Source: Glomus cerebriforme
Taxonomy: Eukaryota > Glomeromycota > Glomeromycetes > Glomerales > Glomeraceae
Length of the DNA stretch: 64,000 nt
Direction of reading: 5' to 3'
Assembly (NCBI GenBank): GCA_003550305.1
Contig: QKYT01000100.1
Location: 204,953-268,952 of the forward strand
Shown: positions 23,741 to 35,265 of the stretch, piece after piece
Layout: each line of letters begins with the position of its first letter
Numbering within the stretch: the stretch's first letter is position 1
Notes under the pieces: generated by a model
Seen by the model: only the letters and a program-made list of their open reading frames with translations
Database searches by the model: none
What the model was told of the DNA's origin: nothing
Made by a program: the position numbers and the translations under genes

Positions 23741-24400
23741 CGGTGACAATCACCGGTAGTGACCGGCTATTTTAATATATGATGTAATTAAAAAATAAAT
23801 TAATTACATGACATATTATTATATTATTAGGAACAAATTTAGATTTAGTTTTTTACATAATTCATTTTTTTATCTAAAAGATTAAGTTTCATGATTTAAT
23901 GAAGTAAAAGAAAAACAGTATATATTTTATGTTTCCTTTTAGTATTAGGTAATTTTTAAAAATTTTAAAAAATAAGAATTTACATTAAAAACTATACTAA
24001 AAATTCGTTGCTTCCTTTACAATAATACAAACTAAGCTACATTTTGATATTAAGTAATGCTATTCACTCCCTAATCTATGACGTAAAACCGATGATGGTT
24101 TAGTAATCCCCAAATTTGTATTTTTTATTCTTCAATATAATCGTGTGGAATTGATCTTGTTACGGAGATCGCCGTTCAAGTGGATTTTGATCGGCGCAAA
24201 GATAACAATCTTCCGACGATTTTATAATTTAGCCAATGTTGATCCACTGTTGATTCTTTATGTTAAAAGAGCTGTTTTTGGGTAAAATGCGACAAATGAA
24301 TGATTTTCCCGATAAAAAATTTCTTTTTAAAAGGAAAATCTCCTTTTTTACTTTTTTATTATGGTTCTTTTATTTTATTTTGTCTCCTTTTTCCAAGACT

Positions 24401-24410
24401 ATATAAAAAA
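24401..24410 (+). promoter_or_regulatory. TATA box of the first tetraspan gene
   Basis: ATATAAAAAA about 100 bases upstream of the start codon at 24508, placed as expected for a fungal core promoter. Confidence 0.45.
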
Positions 24411-24507
24411 GAATACTGTTGTTTTAATCAAACTATTCTTTTAATTCCTTTAGCGATAAAAAAAAACAAACATTTCTAAAGTGTAATAGAAATAATAGAA
24501 ATTCAAA

Positions 24508-25390
24508 ATGGAAATCATACAAGGATATTCTAATTTCTGTTTCTGCATAGGATTACGAACTGGCGTCATAATATCTTCTATTTTATGGATGATAGAAGGA
24601 ATTGTCCTCTCAATATTTTTGGTAATTCAAGTCATAGGAGGAGAAAAAGTAACGAGTAAGTTTTATAATTTTATTTTATTACTTGCGAATTATTTTTATT
24701 AATCTGAGCTTTCAATACTTTGTAGCATTATCTGTTTTATCAATAATTCTGTCCATATACTTTATAATATTATCTATTATAAGTATATTCGGACTTACTT
24801 CATTAATAGTATATGTAAGCATAGTAAAGAAATTTTTACTAAGTTCATTTGTAATAATATTATATTATAATTAATATGATTCTCTCTATTAAATAGAAAT
24901 CAACACCATTATTACGAATGTATTCATATACTTCATGGTTTTTTGCGGTTTTTATAAATGTTGTACTTTCAATGGTCTCAAATATAGCCTTGATGGTTAG
25001 CAAAGATACTTTTATAAATGATTGTAAAGAAAAAGGAAATGATCTTGATTATTGCAAAAATACAATAAATTATAAATTGTTTTGGTTGGGTATTGTTTTA
25101 TTCTTTCAAGTTTCTCTACACGTAAGTATTTAATATTTTTTGATCCTTATTATTTAAAATTTGGTTTATTTACTTTCTTCTTTTTTACTCTTTAGTTTTA
25201 TTTTTCGATCATATTGCGAGCTTATGTAAAACATTGTGTGCATGTGGAGAGAAAACAGAAAAAAAAACAGAGAAAGCAAAGAAACTTTACAAAACATTTA
25301 TCAGATACTAGTGTATACAATATTAAGGTTGACAAAATGTTTGATGCCAGAGAACAAATCGAGCCTAAAGAATTAAGTGAATATGAATAA
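24508..25390 (+). CDS. small four-helix membrane protein, tandem paralogue 1
   Basis: Four exons: 24508-24655, 24726-24814, 24897-25121, 25196-25390; all introns GT-AG, phases consistent, giving 218 residues. The N-terminus CFCIGLRTGVIISSILWMIE leads into helix 1; helix 2 is in exon 2 (LSIILSIYFIILSIISIFGL), helix 3 in exon 3 (FFAVFINVVLSMVSNIALMV), followed by a hydrophilic loop with two Cys (DCKEKGNDLDYCKN), and helix 4 (LFWLGIVLFFQVSLH). The C-terminal tail is cytosol-like and very basic (RKQKKKQRKQ), then acidic. The same layout and the CFCI-LR-GVVI signature recur in the next gene. Four-span proteins with an N-terminal CxC motif are common in mucoromycote and glomeromycote fungi; their function is unknown to me. 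Confidence 0.8.
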
Positions 25391-26229
25391 TTAATTTATT
25401 ATTTCATTTCATTTCATTTTTTTTTTTTTAATTTCTTCATAAAGCTTGGATTACATACAAATCATATCAATATTTATGTTTTAGCATACATTCATCTTCA
25501 ATTTCTGCACAAAAAATATTTCTTCTAATTTAATTTTTCAATTCGTTTTAATTCACCCTACTGAACTTTATAATAATATAATAATATAATATCAAACATT
25601 TAAGAAACAAACATTAATACATCACATGATTGTGTAGACATATCCGCAGCATAGACTTTCTTTTTTTAATAAATCAGTCACTTTCGTCATGCACTTTTCA
25701 TATACTCAATCTTTTCCTGTCTGATTTGAATTAATAATAATAATAATAAACATCACAGATTTATGTATGTTGTACATTTAATCTTGTTATTTACAATAAT
25801 TATTACACTTACAAAATCTTGTTTCACTAAAGAACCGGAGTATATATTGTTGAAATGAAAACTTGTTGACTATTATATATAAAAGAAAACCAATCCCGTA
25901 GTTATCAAATAAAAATTGGTTAAACCATGCTGATTATTTTTCATGTTCAAAAACCTGATCAAAAACTTGATCGAAAACTTAATATAGTAATAATATAATT
26001 ATAATAGTTCCCAAGCAAGGGAATAATCTAAATAATTTTAATAATTTTGTGCCACAACGGTACGAATGTACAACGTGAAATATTTTTAAATCTGGAAATT
26101 CCATGGGCGGAGTAAAGGGCTTAGCTACTTTTATAAAGTCATTACCATTTTTCTTTTTTTTTTTTACTATTTTTTATGATTAAGTTTCTTTGAGATAAAT
26201 TATTTAACGAACCCATCAAAATAAAAAAA
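25391..26229. other. spacer between the tandem tetraspan genes
   Basis: Probably the 3' end of the first gene and the promoter of the second. No frame or RNA gene is visible. Confidence 0.4.
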
Positions 26230-27126
26230 ATGGCCGCACGCACACAAATTGCAACTTGTTGTTTTTGTATCAAGTTAAGGGCTGGTGTTGTGATTATATC
26301 GTTCATATGGCTTGTAAGTTTTTCATTTTTTTTTTTTAAAAAAATAAATATAATTTATATATACATGATTTAACAAAATATTTCATAAGATTTATGGAAT
26401 TTTTGAAACCGTACCAAATAGTTTCATTATCATCTCATCAAATAGTGTACAAAATGGTAAAGAAAAACATATCTTTTCTAAATTGTTAAAAATTTTTAAA
26501 AAAATCTCTCTTTTAAAAATCTTATTATTTAATATTTAGTGTATAGTTATATCAATGAATTTCTTATTCCAATAACTGTTTTTTATGGATTAATAACAAT
26601 CGGAGCAGCATTTGGACTGTTTGTTGTAACTTGCAAGGTATGTAATGAAAAAGGTTATAACAATATTATTTAATTCCTTTTAAACTAAATTAAACCTTTT
26701 TTTTTTTTAGAATACACCTAAAATGATGTTAATATATTCTAAAGTAGCATATGTGATCGCGGGAGCTGAAATCATATCTCGTTTATTAGTGATTAGTCTT
26801 ATAATAATGTATAGATCAAGATTCTTTGATGAATGTACACAGTCTATTGATAATGTTTCATCTAGAATTGAATTTTCAGTTGATGCATGTAATCAAGGAT
26901 ATATTTTTAGTTTAACATTTTCTATTGCTTTTGCTGTCGTTACAATCCTTTCTACGGTATGTATTAAATTTATTTATTTATTTATTTTTTTTTATATCAA
27001 AACTAATATATATATATTTTTATAATCTAGGTATATTTTGCCATGGTAATTGCATCTTATGCATATAAAAAAAAAGAAGCTGCCAAAAATTCGTATGACG
27101 AAACTGATGAAACTGATGATTTATAA
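26230..27126 (+). CDS. small four-helix membrane protein, tandem paralogue 2
   Basis: Five exons: 26230-26313, 26390-26456, 26540-26637, 26711-26956, 27031-27126; GT-AG introns, frame preserved, 196 residues. It starts MAARTQIATCCFCIKLRAGV, then helix 1 (VVIISFIWL), helix 2 (PITVFYGLITIGAAFGLFVV), helix 3 (YVIAGAEIISRLLVISLIIM), a loop with paired Cys (DECTQSIDN... DACNQGY), helix 4 (FSLTFSIAFAVVTILSTVYF) and a Lys-rich then acidic tail ending DETDETDDL. The Cys-containing loop between helices 3 and 4 and the tail layout match the upstream gene, so the two arose by tandem duplication. The extra intron near the start differs from paralogue 1. Function unknown; a membrane scaffold role is speculation. 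Confidence 0.8.
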
Positions 27127-27449
27127 AACTTGTTTTACTTGTTTTATAATTTCTATTTATTTTAATTTTTAATTATTTAATTTATTTATATTTAAAAAAA
27201 AAAATGACATGATAATACCAAAGTCATTTTTTTTTTTGTTTTAAAGTGTAATAACGTGTGAAAAATAATTATAATTTCTCATACTTGACATATTTGTATA
27301 ATTAATTTTTTAAAATGATATCACTAAATTTCCATAAATTAAAATATTCATATGACAGATAAAAGTCTATTTATTCTAATAAATACTCACGTTTTTCTTA
27401 TTTTTTTTCTTTACTACTACTCTTTTTACATTTTCTTAATAATAAAATC

Positions 27450-28224
27450 ATGTCTTCTACTACTCAAACTTGTCATATTCTCGCTGATTTTAGTATTATT
27501 CCTATGGGTGTCGGAAGTAATACCACAAAGGCACGTATTATTATCGTTCTTTGAGGTTCAATTTTTGAAAGAATAAGGTTAAATTTAATATGAATATTTT
27601 ATAAACAAGTTTTTATATCATTATTTCGTTTATTAATTTTATTAGTACATAATCGAGTGTCAAAAGATTTTGATGGAATCTGGGTAAACAATTCTTAACA
27701 TTCTATTTTGTATTTCTTGCTTATAAATAATACATCGTTCTTTTTATTTCACTTGTACAGCTTGAACTTCAATATGCACGCAAACGGAACCAATATAGGT
27801 TTGTTTAAAAAAAAAAAATCATCAAGTATTAAACTACAAATTTTAACTTTATAAAACCTTATTTAATAGAAGGTCATTATGAACAGTTGATGACTGTTAT
27901 TCGTAAGTGTATTGACAAGATGCATGAGATGGGAGTTCCTCGTTGCGACACTAATATTCGTCTTAATGTAAGTTACTGCGGATAATCTTTCGTGTTCACG
28001 TGAATATACGTATTAAAAGTTTTCTTTTCATCCTTCAGACTCGAACTGATAAGAGCGTCACCATGCAAGACTGGTTTGTTTTTTTTTTAAAAAAAAAATA
28101 TATATATTACCTGTTACTAGTATTATTTTTTCTATTTGCAATCCCTTTAAAAAAATAACTTTTAATTCACTTTAACAGTGTTCGTGTTGTTGCTGACAAG
28201 ATTAATGCCGAGATTAATATTTGA
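27450..28224 (+). CDS. ECM15: ECM15/MTH1187-type small protein (UPF0045 / thiamine-binding-like)
   Basis: Six exons: 27450-27530, 27646-27683, 27761-27798, 27870-27967, 28039-28073, 28179-28224, giving 111 residues, close to yeast Ecm15 (104). Conserved text: CHILADFSIIPMGVG at the N-terminus, YIIECQKILMESGLNFNMHA, NGTNIEG, then the MHEMGVPRCDTNIRLNTRTD segment and a DKINAEI C-terminus. The family (MTH1187/YkoF fold, Pfam thiamine-binding) forms small cytosolic oligomers; its role in fungi is poorly defined. Joining exons 1 and 2 in frame needs a GC-AG intron (27531 gcacgt ... attag 27645); every other intron is GT-AG. A small exon copy lies at 39182-39205. Confidence 0.85.
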
Positions 28225-28616
28225 TGCTTGAGGGTCTTTAACTTTCCTTCTTTTTTTTTATGGAAATTTTCTATTTACATGAATTTACAGGTACTATATG
28301 TGCAATTAGTGGTTTTAAGAAAGTTTACTGATGGTTATTGTTGTTCAAGTAATATAAGAAAAATTTTATATAAAATTACAATATACTCTTTTACAATTGT
28401 TTAAACATGTAAAAATACAAATACAATTCATATAATATATTTTTTTTCGATGATTAACTATTCTTTTTTGTATCTTATCAACCCTTTGAATTCATATTGA
28501 ATTCATATTTTGTTATATTATCGAATATTAACCAATTTTATGGTCTTTGATCTAGGTTGTAAGTAAGGTTAAGATTTTTTGCCTAATCTATATTTACAAG
28601 CATTTCATTATATTGT
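28225..28616. other. convergent 3' spacer
   Basis: Separates the stop codons of the ECM15-like gene (plus) and the RAX1-like gene (minus). AT-rich, no gene seen. Confidence 0.5.
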
Positions 28617-29967
28617 CTATAATCGATGTCCAGGGACAACTGTAAAAATTACCATTACAATTATAGAAATTAATAAACTTAGTAAAAATACTTTTATACC
28701 TCTTTTAACATGTAATGTATATATGTATGGTTCCTTTACACGTTGGAAATGGAAGAATTTTGTTTCGCTACAATAAATTTTATAATGAATAAAAATCGAA
28801 TGCAAGGAAATTTATATATCATAAATTATTATCATTACCTTATTTTCAATAAAACGAAGAGAGGACTAAGCTTCCATAAATAAGCAAATAAATTATTAAT
28901 CCCAAAAAATATTGGGATAAAACTCTGTAAAAATTAAAAAAAAAATATGTCAACGATATTAATAAACTATGAAATTATGAAACGTTAAGAAAATAATTAC
29001 ATACCCATAATCGTAAAGTCTTTGGCTTTCTATCCAAAAAGATTAAGCTTAATACTACAGCAAAACCAATAAATAAACAAAATAAACCTATCGCTAATCT
29101 CATCTTAATGTGTCGAACATGCATATTTCCAAATGCTCTAGCTTTTAAAAATCTAGGAAAATGCACCCTTTCCATAAAAGCAAAAATTTCCTTTTTCGCT
29201 TCATAGAATATCCAAGGATCATCTCTTTTATGTTGAGTATCGCCTTCCTCTTCAATTGCATGAGCAATTTTTTCACGAATATGATCTGACAATATAATTT
29301 CTTTTTCTGACCCTTCAAAAACATATTTAAAATAAATACGTTCTGCCGATTCACGAAGATCATCTCTTGTAAATGGTCTTTCACGATTATAAAATGAAAG
29401 ATTTCCTGTTGTCGTATTAGTTCTATTAGAGCGAACAGAGTCCCTATGTGTTAAAGGTCTTTGTTTATTATTATTATTTTCATTAGAAATCTCAATTATA
29501 TGTGAACTTGAAGGTGATTCTGGACGAGAAGAAGGATCGATACTGATTGAATTATCAGAACTACGAGATGATGAGCTCATATGTCTTTGAATACCTCTAT
29601 CCATATTAGTCGTTGTGCTAAGCCTAAATTTATCATCTGACTTATTACCTCCTGGTCTAAATCTTTCATATTCAGGATACTCAACGTCTACATCCAACCC
29701 GAGTTTTTTGAGATCTTTCACATAAGCTTTACATAAAACTTCATGTTCTAATACATCAAGATAAAAATCTAAGTATTCAGAAACCTTTTCTCTATCTCTC
29801 ATGTAAAGATAGAAGTTATATAAACATACTGGAGGTGCAGTTTTACGAGAGAGAACTTCTTGTAATGTAGGTAGTCTGTCTCGTTTATATGTTGGATAAG
29901 TTGCATTGGCAAGACGTTGATCTTTTTCGGAAGAAGTATTATTACTAGTCTTTCCTTGACTACTCAT
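28617..29967 (-). CDS. RAX1: RAX1-like RGS-domain membrane protein
   Basis: Three exons on the minus strand: 29967-29005, 28924-28839, 28767-28617, coding 399 residues (yeast Rax1: 435). An RGS-type domain begins at about residue 33 (LPTLQEVLSRKTAPPVCLYN, FYLYMRDREKVSEYLDFYLD) and is split by a Ser/Asn-rich insert (about 110-190) before its second half (REKIAHAIEEE, WIFYEAKKEIFAFMERVHFP, RFL). Three hydrophobic segments follow: MRLAIGLFCLFIGFAVVLSL, SFIPIFFGINNLFAYLWKL, and VFLLSLLISIIVMVIFTVV, ending PGHRL. This RGS plus C-terminal helices layout is that of Rax1, which with Rax2 marks bipolar bud sites or growth sites at the plasma membrane. Its start is divergent from the pseudouridine synthase gene, with a shared 447-bp promoter region. 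Confidence 0.85.
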
Positions 29968-30414
29968 TCTTCTAAATAAAATAAATTACTAAACTGCGAC
30001 AATTTTTTTTTTTGAGTTCGAACATATTTAACTTTTAAATCATTACAAAAATAGAAAAATACTCTATCAGCCCGTTGATAGTAAGTTGGGGTTAGTTGGA
30101 ATATAGCAAGTTGTCGTAACACCGCTTAATGCTGTGACATACTGGCTATTTAAAAGGATATATTGTCGTTAAGGCGTTATAAACTATAATAAAAAATAAA
30201 CTGATCCAAAAATCTAAACCAAAATATTTGGCCACAAATCCCAAAACGACGAGATGCATAAGAAAATAACCCAATCTAAAGATTAGACAAATTGATTGGA
30301 CAATCAACAAAAATTTGTATTAAAAGTCAGGCTTTTTATTGAAAATATTCGAACTGACAACTCAAATTTGCTGCAATCTTTAAGCGGAATAGTTCATGAA
30401 AAATAATATAACAA
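29968..30414. promoter_or_regulatory. shared divergent promoter region
   Basis: 447 bases between the start codons of the RAX1-like gene (minus) and the pseudouridine synthase gene (plus). No TATA box stands out; a T-rich run sits at 30001-30013 next to the RAX1 start. Confidence 0.45.
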
Positions 30415-32166
30415 ATGATACCTATAATCAAGAATGGAGAAAAAGAAAATTCGACAAAAAGACGCAAATTAGATGACAAAGATCCTCATGAGTCAATACC
30501 AAAAAACAATAAACCTAAAGATCTGGACGATATAATATATTATTTTGAGAAAGGTAACAAAAATATTTATATTTAATCTTTTTTTTTATTTATTTATTAA
30601 TATCGAAATTAATTTTTTTTTAGGTCTTCGTAAAGTTAAGCCTTATTATTATGAGTATCAAGCATTTGCAAAGGGAAGATGGTTGGGTCGTAGTATTTTT
30701 GATATTTTCTGTACGGAATTTCGTGATCGATCGAGAGATTATTATGTAAGATATTTATTTTTATTATTATCTTTTATTGCATCTCTAATTAAAAAATGTG
30801 AAAAGTAATTTTTTTTTTTAGGCCTATGCCATTGAGACAGGCCTGATTACGATTAATGAAAGAATTGTTACAAAAGAAAAAATGGTCAAAAATCAAGATA
30901 TTATTGGTCATAAAATTCATAGACATGAGCCTCCAATTACAGCTGATCCAATAAAAATAATAAGTACGGAAAATGATTTGATTGTAATTGATAAACCAGG
31001 AAGTGTGCCTGTAAGTATTTTTCATCATTTTTCTAAAAAATTTTTTACTTGATAATTATTTAATTTACCGGATTATTTGCATGTTAAGGTTCATCCATCT
31101 GGCAGGTTCGTAAAAAAATTATCTCAAAATTCCAGATTGACGAGTTAAAAATTGATTTAATTTACATTTTGAAGGTATCGACATAATACCGTTTTACACA
31201 TTTTACAAAAGGATTTTGGGTTTTCGAATCTTTATAGTAAGTCACCAAACATTTTTAAATATCATTTTATAAATTAGTATTACAATAATAATTTTTATTA
31301 TAGCTTTGAACAGACTTGATCGTTTAACATCAGGAATAATGTTTTTGTCTACAAAAAAGGAAAAAGCTCAAGAATTTGAACAATTAATGCAAGAACGAAA
31401 AATTTATAAAGAGTACCTTTGTCGTGTTATTGGAGAATTTCCGACGTGAGTTTTACTTAAAAGATTTCGTAATTTAACAACCTTTTACTAACTCGATTAA
31501 ATTATTTATAGGGATGATGTAATATGTGATAAACCGATTATGACCGTATCACATAAACTTGGATTAAACGTTGTACATCCGAAAGGGAAACCATGTACAA
31601 CGATATTTCATCGTGAGAGTTATAATGGACGAACAAGTGTCGTTAGATGTAACATCCTTTTAAATTAATATATATTGTTTTTCGTTATAATTTTCTAGAA
31701 ATATTATTTTTAATAAAATTATATATTTTTTTAATTAGGTAAACCGATTACGGGTCGAACACATCAAATTCGCGTTCATCTACAGTATTTGGGTTATGTA
31801 ATTGCTAATGATCCATTGTATAATCATAATGTCTGGGGTCAACAAAAAGGAAAAGGTGGAATTGATGAAGCTTCAACAAAATCTGTTATTCATAATCTTA
31901 TAAATGAAGGAATAAGTCAAGAAGAATGTCTTGTATTGAATTTACCTAAGAAACAAAATTCTGATGAAGAGTCATTAGAAGAACAAGGTCAAGGATCATC
32001 AGAAAAATGCAAAGAATGTTCCATTCCAAATTTTCCGGATCCAGAACCACACCAATTATTTATTTGGTTACATGCATTAAAATATGAAGTTTATGGGTGT
32101 AAATATGAAACTGAATTACCATATTGGGCGAAAGATGATTTCGCTGGAGATATAAATATAAATTAA
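30415..32166 (+). CDS. PUS9: Pus9/Rib2-type tRNA pseudouridine synthase (RluA family)
   Basis: Eight exons: 30415-30553, 30624-30745, 30822-31010, 31089-31105, 31175-31236, 31304-31445, 31512-31648, 31739-32166, all GT-AG and in phase, 411 residues. Family members convert uridine 32 of tRNAs to pseudouridine. Visible blocks: [20 protein letters not shown], an S4-like lead-in, [48 protein letters not shown] with the catalytic Asp, [10 protein letters not shown], and [19 protein letters not shown]. Odd point: the motif usually read HRLDRLTSG has Asn in place of His; the catalytic Asp is intact. The C-terminus carries an acidic insert and ends near [11 protein letters not shown]. No deaminase domain is visible, so this is a Pus9-like rather than a full Rib2-like fusion. 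The ATG at 30415 is the first in frame after stops. Confidence 0.88.
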
Positions 32167-33566
32167 TTTTAAATACTTCGAAACCTTCAAAAACGATATA
32201 TTTGGCGTAAATTAAGGCATGATTCTATATATGTGTATAAACGGCAAACTTTGATTAACTGAACTTTAAACTTTTGGAGCACTTACCATTAATTATCACG
32301 CCTAAATTACAAAATGAGGTGTAAACATGACACAAAAATCAGAAAAATGTAATTGAACAAACAACTCAAAAGTAAATTGGTTGATTGGCTCGATGGGAGT
32401 CTACCACTCATTCGTCAGTTCTTATCATACTGAAGCAGAATTCAATAATTTACCCACTAATAGTTAGTTTAGACCGTCGTAAAATAAGTTAATTTTAGCT
32501 ACTGATGAAGTTCTCTTAATATAGTAGTATCTCAACTTAATACAATTGGACTCTATTATCGAATTATTGCTGAACACCTCTAAGTCAGAATCCATACTAG
32601 AATAGTACTGACTTTATTCATATTTACTAGTTGTATAAAAATAGAAATTCTGCACAAATTATATCATGGGTTTAGGTGCTTACAATGCGAAGGCATCGAA
32701 GTCTTTCATATATTGAATAAAGCGATGAAGATTGATTTCATAATCAGTAATGCAAATCCTATCTTCGCCTGAAAACTTATTATTATCTGGGGATAAATAC
32801 TTGCCCCTTTAATTATACTAGATGACTTCAATATATTGTAAGCAGTAGGATATTCTGCATTATGACATGCTGAGATTAAATTATAATATCTTTTATACAA
32901 AAATTTAATTAACAATCTAATCGTCTGTTTAAATGTACATTGTTAATAAATGTAATCTTCATCATAAAGCAATAATTATCCGAGCGAATTCCCAAGAGAA
33001 GTCTAAGATAAATAATAGCACATCATCTTTAATTAATAAAAAAAAAAATTTCATACATTATAGGACGCCATTGTCATTTATTTAATTGATATATTATTGC
33101 CCATTTATGATAAAAAAATAAAGTTTTAATTTCTCGTTATAAAATGACTCTAAACTTTAAATAGGTTGACAGATCGTCCAAACACATAACTTGTGTAAGT
33201 AAATAAAAGGTTTATCATCCAAATATGTAAAATAGATTTATGGAAATATCCATTTAAAGTAACGTGTTTTGTTTATAATATGGACACTTAAATTGGTTAG
33301 TGTGAAATGAAGTAAATTAAATACCTTACATCAACAAATTAATGTCTCCCTTTGGGTTTAACCGGTTTCTTCCTAAATACCTCATTTTTTTTTTTGGTTT
33401 TGAGCCGGGTGACTTGCCACTTTTATTTTAATGTCCCTAAACTATTCGTTTATATTAGTTTTTTATTGTATTTTTTATTAGCATATAAAAAATAGAACGT
33501 CACTTTTTTTATTAATACATCGATCAAAAAAAAAACGATTATATCGTATATTTATAAAATAACTTA
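32167..33566. other. 1.4-kb spacer
   Basis: No supported gene. A 69-codon minus-strand frame at 32706-32915 has mixed composition but no known motif and is left out. The last 300 bases, with T-rich runs at 33385-33400 and 33507, are likely the promoter of the transporter gene. Confidence 0.35.
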
Positions 33567-34777
33567 ATGATGAGAAATTCTAGTACAATTTTATTGTCTT
33601 TCTTATTATGTGTGTTTAATGCTTCAGAATCTTTACTTGTTGGTATAGCAAATTTAAAACAAGAAACAAAACCAAATTCGACAAAAATAATATTTTTGGT
33701 AGAATTGGTTAAAATTATCAGTAAGTAAATTTTTTTTTTTAAAAAAAAAAAGATTCTATATCTCGATCTTTCGTTAATTTTTACTAACTTTATATTATAA
33801 ATATTATATTTACACATATTTAAGTATCGATGATATTATTTTCAGTAGAATTAGGATGTTTTTCAGGAGGAATATCACATGAAACGACCACATTATCATT
33901 TTCACAATATCGAAAATCAAATTCGATAATCAATTTTGCTCCGTTAATACGATCTCTAAAGTCCGTCTTCACAGATAGTACAACATTATTATTCGGTATA
34001 CCAGCCATGGCTTATTTCATCAATAATAATCTTATCTTTTTGATTTTAAATTTAATGAATCCACCAACTTTTACTGTTCTTAGCAATCTAAAAATTCTTA
34101 CCACTGGATTATTTTCTTATATATTCTTAAATAGAATTCTAAGTACAACACAATGGATATCATTGATATTATTATTTATTGGTACAACAGTGGCTCAAAT
34201 TCAATTTTCTTCCGAAGGAGCATATGAGTTCACTTCATCATTTGGATTGCTTTTAATCTTTTTATTCGCATCAATATCAGCTGGAGCTTCAGTATATACT
34301 GAATATGTAATGAAAGATAAATTTGGTAATGAATCAATCCATTTACAAAATATCAAATTATATTTATTTGGTGTATTGTTGAATGGACTTGTTTATTTTA
34401 CCTTATCATATCAATCAGATGATGGTTTCTTTCTCACTTTATATCCGATTCATTATGCTATAGTCATATCTGTTTGTTCTCTTGGTTTGATTACAAGTGC
34501 TATAATTAAGTATAGTGGAAGTATAACTAAAGTTTATGCGAATAGTTTAGCAATGTTTTTTAGTGGGTTTGTATGTTATTTTGCATTAGAATTTTCACCT
34601 ACTATTAACTTTTTCTTGGGTGCTTTGATTTGTTGTTTATCTATTCATATGTATAGTACTGGTGGATTGGATCAAAATAATTTTATTAAATCTAAAGAAC
34701 TTGAAAGTGATTACTTAGGTTTAACAAATAATGATTTAGAAGAAAATGTTAGATTCGAAAAAAAGAATATTCTTTAA
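33567..34777 (+). CDS. nucleotide-sugar transporter (SLC35A / NST family)
   Basis: Two exons, 33567-33720 and 33825-34777, 368 residues. It should exchange a cytosolic UDP- or CMP-sugar for the matching nucleoside monophosphate across the Golgi membrane. About ten hydrophobic segments are visible. Family markers: IIFLVELVKIIISMILFSVE across the splice, AYFINNNLIFLILNLMNPPT, and FTVLSNLKILTTGLFSYIFL, then TTQWISLILLFIGTTVAQIQ and ASISAGASVYTEYVMKDKF. Acceptor 33824 was chosen over the in-frame alternative at 33845 because it keeps the KxxISxxLxxxE helix typical of the family. Substrate (UDP-galactose or UDP-GlcNAc) cannot be told from sequence alone. Confidence 0.85.
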
Positions 34778-35265
34778 ACTTAAATTTTCTTTTAACCCGT
34801 TTTTTTTATTGATAATTCAGAATTTATGTAGAAAAAAATACATCAAACAACTAATTATAAAATTTGATAAATAAATTATTGTTGTAATTTTTTTTTTGTT
34901 ATTTTATTTTTAATTATTCGTTAAAAATATTTAATAGATTTACTTTATATAATATAATTTTATCTAAATCTGTTATAATTCTATATCTCTCTCTATACAC
35001 AGTATATATATTAATACTGTATCCCTCTAACGCATATCCAACTTTTGAAATAAATAATAATTCTCTAATCATCTTATAATTGAAAAAAAAATAATCATAT
35101 GTTCTGATAATATATAGTGTATTGTAATTTTAAATGTAATAGGAAAATAAAATATAATCATAACCAAATTAATATATATTATTAAATTATATTTTAAAGT
35201 TACTTTTTAAAAAAAAAAAATTTGGCGTTTATTATTACTAATTATTATTATTATTATAATTAATA
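34778..35265. other. convergent 3' spacer
   Basis: Between the stop codons of the transporter gene (plus) and the carrier gene (minus). AT-rich, no gene seen. Confidence 0.5.

Noticed and set aside
27352..27576. 74-codon plus-strand frame at the start of the ECM15-like gene
   Set aside because: It is the wrong frame over exon 1; the conserved protein starts at the ATG at 27450.
32706..32915. 69-codon minus-strand frame between the synthase and transporter genes
   Set aside because: No motif, no splice partners and no supporting context.
33825..33845. Alternative splice acceptor at 33845 in the nucleotide-sugar transporter
   Set aside because: Also in frame, but it would delete seven residues of a helix that fits the family pattern; the upstream acceptor at 33824 was preferred.
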